From Pelagadaptatus aseana (GTDB lineage: Bacteria; Pseudomonadota; Gammaproteobacteria; Pseudomonadales; Cellvibrionaceae), in the NCBI GenBank assembly GCA_040365065.1, contig BAABNI010000008.1:99141-163140 (forward strand): DNA of 64,000 bases, written 5' to 3'. This document shows positions 9,504 to 17,200 of the stretch, piece by piece. The notes under the pieces are model-generated. The model saw only the letters and a program-made list of their open reading frames with translations, did not search any database and was not told the origin of the DNA. Position 1 is the stretch's first letter. The number at the start of each line of letters is the position of its first letter. Both the position numbers and the translations under genes were made by a program.

Positions 9504-10070
9504 ATGTCGCGGCTTCGTTATTTCGCTATTCTGGCCTTTATGGCAAGTGCCTTATCTGCTTGCAGCTTTGTGGATGTGCGCGATCAGGTTACCTATGAAC
9601 ACGATGGCAAGCGGGTACCGGAAGAAATCATTCAGCAAATCACGGCTGGCAAAACCACCCGCAAGTGGGTGATGGAATACCTTGGTAAACCCGATGCCAT
9701 GAAGAGTCATAAAAATGGCTCTGAAGTGTTCACCTACCGTTTTTCCGAAAATAAAAACCAACGTGTACGCGTCCTGTTTCTCTTCAAATACGAGGACACC
9801 GGGCACAAAGAAAAGCATGTTTTTATTCAGTTTGTGAATGGCCGTGTCCACAAATTGTGGCGCGACTACACGCTGCCGATGATCCCGGAAAACATGTACG
9901 ACTATCAAATCATTGATACGGTAGAGAAAGAGCCGCCGCTGTGGGAAACCCTCACCAAACAAGAGCCGGTTCAGGCTGAAACGGCACCTCAGAAAAGGAC
10001 TCCGCAGCCTTCCGTTAATGATTCCGGGCTACAGCGATCTAACAGTGACGATTGGTGGTGGCCACTTTAA
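9504..10070 (+). CDS. BamE/OmlA-like outer-membrane lipoprotein
   Basis: A 188-residue lipoprotein. A signal peptide ends in the lipobox LSAC at about residues 19-22. The middle part resembles the BamE/SmpA fold: an ITAGKTTRKWVMEYLGKPD helix, then strands around VFTYRF and HVFIQFVNGRVHKLW. The C-terminal 50 residues are Pro/Gln-rich and probably disordered. ATG 9504 is used because ACAGG is about 8 bases upstream. It is not bamE itself, which lies elsewhere and is shorter; its job is unknown. It ends the + strand operon and converges on the fecR-like gene 16 bases away. Confidence 0.7.
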   Translation: MSRLRYFAILAFMASALSACSFVDVRDQVTYEHDGKRVPEEIIQQITAGKTTRKWVMEYLGKPDAMKSHKNGSEVFTYRFSENKNQRVRVLFLFKYEDTGHKEKHVFIQFVNGRVHKLWRDYTLPMIPENMYDYQIIDTVEKEPPLWETLTKQEPVQAETAPQKRTPQPSVNDSGLQRSNSDDWWWPL

Positions 10071-10086
10071 TCCAACCCTGTGCCTA

Positions 10087-10797
10087 TTAGTCCAGACAAT
10101 CTTCTTCAATGGTGTCGCCTACCATTGAAGAAGGGATCCCTACGCGTACAGCTTCTTCTGCCGTCAGTATCCGCGCTACACGGGTGTTGTTTTCAATGTG
10201 CGAATATTGCCCCGCGCTTATCTGCTGTCGGCCGCCATCATTGATGGCTGTTACCGCACCTTCCATAACATCGATATAGAGCCCTGCATCGGGAACCTGA
10301 CCAGCTAGGTTGGTTTCATCAATACAATCCTGTTCCTGAGCGCAAAGCAGCAAGCCAAAATGGGTTCCCCGGATACCTATGGTGGCGTGGCTGGTGTAGG
10401 TTAATTGCCGATCGGGGTTGCGCTTGCCAATCAAGCCGGTGATGGAGCGCAAACTGCCTTTGAGTAGATTGAGAGTGTAGCGGTCCTGTTCGGGAGCATC
10501 GGTTTTAAATCGATAATTCTCAATTCTGATTTCACTGTTGGGACGAATGATCAGATTGCCGCCATCGGTAAATTTAATGCGCGCATAACTCTGTTTGGCA
10601 GTAATCAAAAGGTCGCCTTCATTTACGGCCGAGTTCTTGGTCAAAGCCCGTCGAGAATCGGAATCCATTTCCAGGCTGACGAGTTCCCCTCGCAGATGGG
10701 AAACCGTACCAACCAGTGACGTCGATTCAGTTGCTGATAGCGAGGCTGAGAATCCGCAACTGAACAATATAGCCAGATGCAGCTTGCTGATGGTCAT
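10087..10797 (-). CDS. Periplasmic FecR-domain protein
   Basis: A 236-residue protein with an N-terminal signal peptide (cleavage near SLSA-TES). A FecR domain occupies about residues 30-150, including AVNEGDLLITAKQSYARIKF and NLIIRPNSEIRI. Unlike true FecR it has no cytoplasmic anti-sigma part, and no sigma factor gene is adjacent, so signalling to a sigma factor is unlikely. It is the last gene of the - strand operon encoding the giant VCBS protein and its apparatus, 14 bases after the M50/HlyD gene. A role in binding a polymer or a partner in the periplasm is a guess. Confidence 0.75.
   Translation of the reverse strand: MTISKLHLAILFSCGFSASLSATESTSLVGTVSHLRGELVSLEMDSDSRRALTKNSAVNEGDLLITAKQSYARIKFTDGGNLIIRPNSEIRIENYRFKTDAPEQDRYTLNLLKGSLRSITGLIGKRNPDRQLTYTSHATIGIRGTHFGLLLCAQEQDCIDETNLAGQVPDAGLYIDVMEGAVTAINDGGRQQISAGQYSHIENNTRVARILTAEEAVRVGIPSSMVGDTIEEDCLD
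10101..10133. repeat. Perfect 13-bp inverted repeat at a convergent gene junction
   Basis: CTTCTTCAATGGT at 10101-10113 is the exact reverse complement of 10121-10133, around a 7-base loop. It lies inside the last codons of the fecR-like gene, just past the stop of the facing lipoprotein gene. There is no T run on either side, so it is not a classical terminator. Confidence 0.75.
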
Positions 10798-10811
10798 ATT
10801 GTTGTCTCCTT

Positions 10812-12920
10812 TTAAAAACTGGCCTCGCGAACAAAAAACACAGCAACAGCACGGAAGAAATCGTCCAGATAGGCTTTGGGTTGACCCTGAATCACGACAT
10901 TGCCCCGCAGGGATTTCAAGGTCGCTGCAGCTTCAAGTTGAGATTCGTCTAGGGTCAACGTAACCCGATAGTGAGCTTGCTCCGGGGTTAATCCAGAATC
11001 CGATTCGCGCACCAGTATCTTTCCGCCGTGGGTTGATGCCAATATGTCATCCTCCAGAATGCGGGTCGCGTCAGGCTCAATGGTACTTACCAAAAGTTCG
11101 AAGGGCGTGTGGCTGCCGGAATCGGTATAAAATCGCGCGCGGTCGCCTTCTTTGAGCCGGGACAACTGCGCTTCGGTCACATAGGTGGTGACTTGCCACT
11201 GGCTTTTATCAACCAGCTGGCCAAGAATTTGTTTGTCTCCTATCCAGTCCCCTGAACGAATATCAGGAGCGGCAAAATAGAAATGCCCATTCAAGGGGGC
11301 AACCAGAGAATAACGTTTTATTTCGTCGTCGATCAGCTGCTGTTCACTGCGGGTTTTCAGCATTTCTGCCTGAAGACGTTGTCGGTTCTCACGAAAGCTC
11401 GCTTCTACCAGTGCCGTCTGTAATTGCCAGTCCAGACTTTTAAGTTTCGCATTCAAGTTCTGTTTCTGGAACATCAGGTCGGGATTGGTCAACATCATTA
11501 GGGTGTCGCCGGCATTCAGGTAGCTGCCATCGGATACCATAATGTTATCGATTCTTGCGGCACCGGGGGAGGTGATGTCGGCGGATCGCTCTGGCTGAAG
11601 AATACCTTGAGCTTCAATACGCCCGTCCCAGGGAATGGCAAGTAACAGCAGCGCAATCAAGAAGCCAAATCCCGTTAACCAGCTTCTGCCAGAAGCCAGA
11701 ATGGCACGCCACTGTGACGTCCAGTGCGAAAGCTCTTTCAATATGGGTGCGGCGATAAACCACCAGAGTTCCATTGCTGCCAGCAGGGGACCCAGTGGTT
11801 TGGGTAGCATTTGATAGAGCAGCCAGGCGATACCGATAAAAATAATCAAACGATACAGCCAGGTGGCAAAGCAGAATGCGATGATCAAGCGCTGGCGTTC
11901 CGGTGGCAGGGGTTCTGGTGCTGGTTGTGCCAGACCGAATAAGCCGTTGCGCAGCCACCATTTACCGAGGGCAAAGCTACGCTGATGCAGGTTTGGCATG
12001 TCGAGCCAGTCCATCACCAGAAAATAGCCATCAAAGCGCAGGAAAGGTGACAGGTTAATAAGCAGGGAGGAAATCCAAGTGGTACTCGCCAGCAAAAAAG
12101 CGGCGTTGCGCAGCTGTCCTTCTGGCAACAGGGACCAGACCAGGGTGGCCCAGGCGGCAATCGCCAATTCAACCATAATACCTGCGCTGCCCACTGCGAG
12201 ACGTTGCCTTTTACTGCGTAACCTCCATACATCGTTAACGTCGGTATATGCCATCGGCAACAGCAGCAGGAAAGCAACGCCCATGGTAGGCACGCGACAG
12301 CCATAGCGCTTGGCGGTAAAAGCATGCCCGAGTTCATGCAGAAATTTTACGAGAGCGATGGTCAAGCCAAACGCAATCACGCCCTGCCAGGTAAACAAAT
12401 TCACCAGAGACGAGCTGAATGTCTGCCATTGCTGTGACAGTTGCATCAAGCCCACAGCAAGTACCACTAAGGTCAGTAACAGGAAGCTTTTACCAAACAG
12501 AGGCGTTACTTTGGCCAAGTGACGATCAAGCCAGCGGTCGGGGTGCCATAGGGGAACCCGGAAAAACAGGTAGTGTTGTACCAGTTTTTTACCCAGAGAG
12601 GGGGACTGCTGTTCTCGTTCGGCAAACCAGCGACTGCTTTGGGGGTCGTGTCGTTGGATCAATTCATTGTCGCTAAGAAAACCGATCAGATTTTCCATGT
12701 CGTCTTTATCGGTGGTAATGGTGGTTTCGACATCGATGGCTTCGAGAACTTTCTGGCTGTCCCCCAGATGCCAACGCGACAGCATTTCAAAGCTCTGCCA
12801 ATCGATGCGAAAGAACAGATTCCGTACCGGATCCTGCAGGGACCAGTTAGGAGCTCCGCTGTGGCTGCTGGGTGCTGTATGAAGAATCAGGTCTTCGCGC
12901 AAACGGGGCAGGCTGGCCAT
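10812..12920 (-). CDS. M50 site-2 protease fused to a HlyD-type adaptor, with a PqqD-like N-terminus
   Basis: A 702-residue three-part membrane protein. Residues about 1-90 look like a PqqD/RRE winged helix (WSLQDPVRNLFFRIDWQSFE then a helical end), a fold that binds leader peptides. The middle is an M50 metallopeptidase with several membrane helices, the zinc site HELGH near residue 195, and the second site SPFLRFDGY. From about residue 415, GRIEAQGILQPERSADITSP starts a HlyD-like periplasmic part with lipoyl/coiled-coil and barrel regions. ATG 12920 has GGGGTGG upstream; GTG 12929 is an alternative that overlaps the previous gene. It is encoded with a giant secreted protein and a TolC, so processing or export of that protein is the natural proposal. 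Substrate and activity are untested. Confidence 0.82.
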   Translation of the reverse strand: MASLPRLREDLILHTAPSSHSGAPNWSLQDPVRNLFFRIDWQSFEMLSRWHLGDSQKVLEAIDVETTITTDKDDMENLIGFLSDNELIQRHDPQSSRWFAEREQQSPSLGKKLVQHYLFFRVPLWHPDRWLDRHLAKVTPLFGKSFLLLTLVVLAVGLMQLSQQWQTFSSSLVNLFTWQGVIAFGLTIALVKFLHELGHAFTAKRYGCRVPTMGVAFLLLLPMAYTDVNDVWRLRSKRQRLAVGSAGIMVELAIAAWATLVWSLLPEGQLRNAAFLLASTTWISSLLINLSPFLRFDGYFLVMDWLDMPNLHQRSFALGKWWLRNGLFGLAQPAPEPLPPERQRLIIAFCFATWLYRLIIFIGIAWLLYQMLPKPLGPLLAAMELWWFIAAPILKELSHWTSQWRAILASGRSWLTGFGFLIALLLLAIPWDGRIEAQGILQPERSADITSPGAARIDNIMVSDGSYLNAGDTLMMLTNPDLMFQKQNLNAKLKSLDWQLQTALVEASFRENRQRLQAEMLKTRSEQQLIDDEIKRYSLVAPLNGHFYFAAPDIRSGDWIGDKQILGQLVDKSQWQVTTYVTEAQLSRLKEGDRARFYTDSGSHTPFELLVSTIEPDATRILEDDILASTHGGKILVRESDSGLTPEQAHYRVTLTLDESQLEAAATLKSLRGNVVIQGQPKAYLDDFFRAVAVFFVREASF

Positions 12921-12922
12921 GT

Positions 12923-14257
12923 TTACCACCCCAGCCAGCTTCTAAGTGATGCCAGAGGACGCCGGATGACCCAGTAGCCAAGGCTGACGGGAGCGCCGTA
13001 TAACTTCAGCGTCCCCTTAAGGCCCAGCTGTGGTAAATCCTGTTGCCCCGATAATGATGCGCGTACCCGATAGGCGTAGTGGCCTTCAGGTCTCAGGCTG
13101 GCTGCGTGGGCAACGTAATTCAGACTGGCCCGAACTGGTTCAAGGGGGCGGGCATTCAGGTAAAGCAGAGCCTCGCTGCCCGGTGACAATTCGATGACAT
13201 CCTCGGGGGCCAGCCAGGCTTCTATTTCGATCTGATCCGGAGTGGCAATGACCATGATTTTCTCACCGGTAATCACCGGCCGACCTTCCCAATGGGATGG
13301 GTCCTGAAACAGGGCGATGCCCTGTCGTTCGGCGTTGACCTTGCCTCTGAGTTTAAGGGATTGCAGGTATTCCAGTTCCTGCTGGCGTTCAGTGATTCTG
13401 GCTTGCAACAGGGCTAGGTCGGCTTTCAGACGGGTGTCGAACAGGGCTTGCTGAGCCTTTTGGCGGTATTCGGTTTTGGCAACTCGCAGTGCATCGGTGG
13501 TGATTTGCAGACGGTTGTTGATTTCTGTCTGATCGTACACAAACAAAGCTGTGTTGAGATCCACTGATTGATAAGGACTGACCACAATATCGGCAATAAC
13601 ACCATCCAGCGGTGCTCTAACAACTTTGGGCTCAAAGGGAATGATTTCGCCCGGAGCAAGAACACTCAGTCGCACGGGCAAAAACAGACTGGCAATTACC
13701 AGAGCAGCAACCCAAAAGCGCACCGAGCGAAACCACTGTAGAGGTCTCCTTAATGTGGCAGTGCCTGATTGAAGCCATCCGTGTTGATGGCTCGAGTGGA
13801 GCTGATAGGACTGCTGCCAGATACTCAGCCATTCTGACAGGTTGCTGAGATCGCTGTCGTGCCAGTAGTGCTCGCGAACCAGCAACAAACCGCCCGTTGA
13901 CAGGGGGATAAACAGGGCAAAATCGGGGAGCCATTGCCCCCACTCGGCGTTCAGTGTTTCCGGCAGTTGATCCGGTGTTATACGCTGCGGCTGTTGGTAG
14001 GTCTGTTTATTCAGACATGCGAAAACCTGTTTCAGCCAAAGCGTATAGGGGGCATTGGCCTCCGCTGCGGCAACGCCGGAAACAACCGGTTCCTTGCCGG
14101 GTTGCCACAGAACCGCTTGACGATAGGGGCAGAGAGTATGGGTCTCATTGACGAGCAGGAATCTCAGTTCGGCTTCAGTCTCGGCCTCACGGCTGCGTCG
14201 GGATAACACAGTGAGAGCCTGCAGGGCACCGGGGTTGTGCAACAGATGCTCCGCCAT
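12923..14257 (-). CDS. GAF-like/HlyD inner-membrane adaptor
   Basis: A 444-residue protein. About 165 N-terminal residues form a soluble, probably cytoplasmic domain that resembles a degenerate GAF domain. One membrane helix (FWVAALVIASLFLPV) follows, then a HlyD periplasmic part beginning VLAPGEIIPFEPKVVRAPLDGVI, with a short coiled coil and a beta-barrel end. Its start codon overlaps the stop of the giant gene (TGATG at 14255-14259), which implies translational coupling. It most likely pairs with the M50/HlyD protein as an inner-membrane half of an export channel that lacks an ABC ATPase. Confidence 0.8.
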   Translation of the reverse strand: MAEHLLHNPGALQALTVLSRRSREAETEAELRFLLVNETHTLCPYRQAVLWQPGKEPVVSGVAAAEANAPYTLWLKQVFACLNKQTYQQPQRITPDQLPETLNAEWGQWLPDFALFIPLSTGGLLLVREHYWHDSDLSNLSEWLSIWQQSYQLHSSHQHGWLQSGTATLRRPLQWFRSVRFWVAALVIASLFLPVRLSVLAPGEIIPFEPKVVRAPLDGVIADIVVSPYQSVDLNTALFVYDQTEINNRLQITTDALRVAKTEYRQKAQQALFDTRLKADLALLQARITERQQELEYLQSLKLRGKVNAERQGIALFQDPSHWEGRPVITGEKIMVIATPDQIEIEAWLAPEDVIELSPGSEALLYLNARPLEPVRASLNYVAHAASLRPEGHYAYRVRASLSGQQDLPQLGLKGTLKLYGAPVSLGYWVIRRPLASLRSWLGW

Positions 14258-17200
14258 CAGGACTCCATCCTGAGCGTGCGCGCCGTATCAATGCGCTGTT
14301 CGTAGTCGGATTTCCAGGCCATAAGGTTTTGCTGGCGCAGTTGATCGGAGAACGAGGGTGAGCCAATCCCGGCGCTGCTGTCTGGCTCCAGACGCAGGGT
14401 AATCAGAGTCTCGACCTGCTGCCCCGATTCATCCCGGGCAATTACTTTGATCATTAACTCGCCGATAAAATCTTCTGGCGGTGTACCAGTGAATTCGCCA
14501 CTTTGCGGATCAAATTCAAGCCATTCCGGCAGCTCCGAACCATCGGCCATGGATGCGGAATAACTGATCAGGGCATCGGGGTTGCCATGCCTGAAAGCAT
14601 CGGCCGGTATTGCATAGCTGAATTGCTCGCTCCCGGTTGCAAATGTTTGCGTGGGCAGAGCCGAAGGCGATTCAAACCGATAATTGTTGCTGTCAGGCGC
14701 GCTACTATCCAAGCTGTCCGTTTCCGATAAGGCACGGTCAAGCATGCGCTCCACCTGTTGTAGATCCTGTGCGGCCGCGTCGGAAAACTTTTCCAGCCAG
14801 TGTAACTGGCATGCCTCCCGGGCTTGTTGCTCATGGAATTGGATCGCCTGAGGGGTAAGCTGCTCGGGTCTGGGGATCAGGTTGCGACTGTCGGCAATCA
14901 GGTCGCTGTTGCCCTGTTCATCAATCAATTGATTGATGCTTGGAATGCTACTGTCGAGATTATGTATCTGCGACAAATAGACATCGCCACTGGATGGCAG
15001 TGGTTCCAGAACGATATCGCTGCCAGCGTCTAGGATGTCTGCCGCATCATCCTGCAAGATCGGGTTGGGGTCTTCGATGAAGATATTCGGAGGGTCGGTA
15101 ATACCTTCAATCACAATGCTCAAGGTCGTATTGACGGCGCTGCCATCGCCATCAATCAGCGTATAGGTAAAGACTTCTGTGAGCTGTTCGCCATCGTTCA
15201 GGCGGGTTACGGTGGTATTGGTGTTATCGAGGGTGTAGCTGTAACTGCCATCGGCGGCCATGCGCAAACTGCCGAAGGCTCCGTTGATGCTGCGGTTTAC
15301 TGTTCCCGGAGCAATCAGATTGGTGCCGGTGTCGCCCTGGGTTACTCCGGCAATGGTTAAATTGCCATCGATATTGGCCAGGTCGCCGGTTACCGGGTCA
15401 GTGATGACGTTACCGCTGACGGTATCGCTGACATCGTCCTCTACCACGGTGTTCTGATCAGCAACGGCGGTGGGGATGGTATCGGTAATCAGAATATCAA
15501 GTGTGTCATTGGCGGTATTGCCAATGCGGTCGGCGATATCGATGATGATGCTGTCGATTACCTCGCCGGCACTGTGATCTTTGCCCAGCCCGGATGGCGT
15601 GTAGTCGTAACTGAAGTCGCCGGTTAGGCCATCATAGGCGGTAATGGTAAGGGTGCCTTCCGTGGTGATGATGGCGACAGGGTAGGTGTTGGGCAGCAGG
15701 TCGGTACCACCTACCGTCAGCACAGAAAGATCCGGCAGCAGTGGCTGGATGTTGAACTGGCCGCTGAGGGTTTCATTTTCGGGAATGCTGATGTCACCGC
15801 TGTCAGCGGCATTGTCATCATTGATGGTGATCACCGGCAGTGCGCTGGTGCCATCGATGGTGATATCCAGTGTGGTGCTGCTGAGACTGCCATCGGTATC
15901 ACCCAGTGTATAGGTAAAGGTTTCGACCAGCGATTGGGTGGTATTCAATGCCTGCACAGCAAACAGGGTGTTGTCCAGAACATAGGTGTAACTGCCATCG
16001 GGTAGGATGGTCAGGGTGCCATAGCTGCCCGGTACGGCCACGCCTACAGTGGCCGGTGATGACAAGTCCACGCCGGTGTTGCCGGCGGCGAGTCCCACTA
16101 CGGTGTTGGGTAAATCGCCACTGAGGTCGTCGGGCCCCGAGACGCCGGTGATGACATTGCCGGTTATGGTGTCGGGTAGCGTGGCTTCGGTGATGTTATT
16201 GGCATCGGTTACAGCAACAGGCGCTGTGTCGACGATTTGAATGGTCATGGTGTTGTTGGCAATCTGGGCCAGGCCATCGACCACACGAATGGTGATGTTA
16301 TCGATCACAGCACCGGCTGTGTGATTACGGCTATTGCCAGTGGGATCGTAGTTGTAGGCCACTACCCCAGTTGTCTGGTCAAAACTGGTAATGGTGATGG
16401 TGCCCTCGGCCGTGGGAATGGCAACCGGGTAGGGGCCGGTAGTGACATCGGTGCTGTTGACGGTTAGCGCGGCAATATTATTCAGCGGGGTTACCAGAAA
16501 GACCCCGGCAAAGTTACTGTCTTCTTCAACATCTACTTCACCGACATTGGCGCCATTGATATCCGGGATGGTAATGGTGGGATTGTCATTGATGCCGTTG
16601 ATGGTCACCTGAATCGTATTAAAACTGGTGCTGCCGTCACTGTCTTCGAGCGTATAGGTAAAGACATCGGTGATACTTTGGCCGCCATTGAGGGCTTTGA
16701 CTACGTTGTTGTTGATGTCCAGATTGTAGGTGTAGGTACCGTTACTGGCCACGGTGATGTCACCAAAACTGCCATTGACTGTGACACCCACAGTCAGAGG
16801 GTCAATCAGCGGGGCGCCGGTGGCGCCAACGGCAATGCCGGATACTACAACCGGTGTGTCGGTGTTGATGCTGTCATTGAGCATGATATTGCCGCTGCTA
16901 CTCACCGGTGTCAGTGCCTCGGTGAGGCTGATATTGTCGACTACGGCGACCGGAGCATCGTCAAGAATCAAAATGTCCAGCGTTTCGCTGGCGGTTTCCG
17001 CGGTATTGTCGGTAATGGTGATGGTGATGCTGTCGACGATTTCGCCACCACTGTGATCTTTGGGGGCGGCAGCGGGCGTGTAGTTGTAGCTGACTTCACC
17101 GCTGCTGGCATCGTAACCGGTTATGGTCAGTGTGCCTTCGGTGCTACCAATGACGATGGGGTAGGGGCCGCTGACCACTTCGGTGCCGTTGATATCAATG

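Noticed and set aside
10087..10797. FecR anti-sigma regulator
   Set aside because: It has a cleavable-looking signal peptide, lacks a cytoplasmic part, and no FecI-type sigma gene is adjacent.
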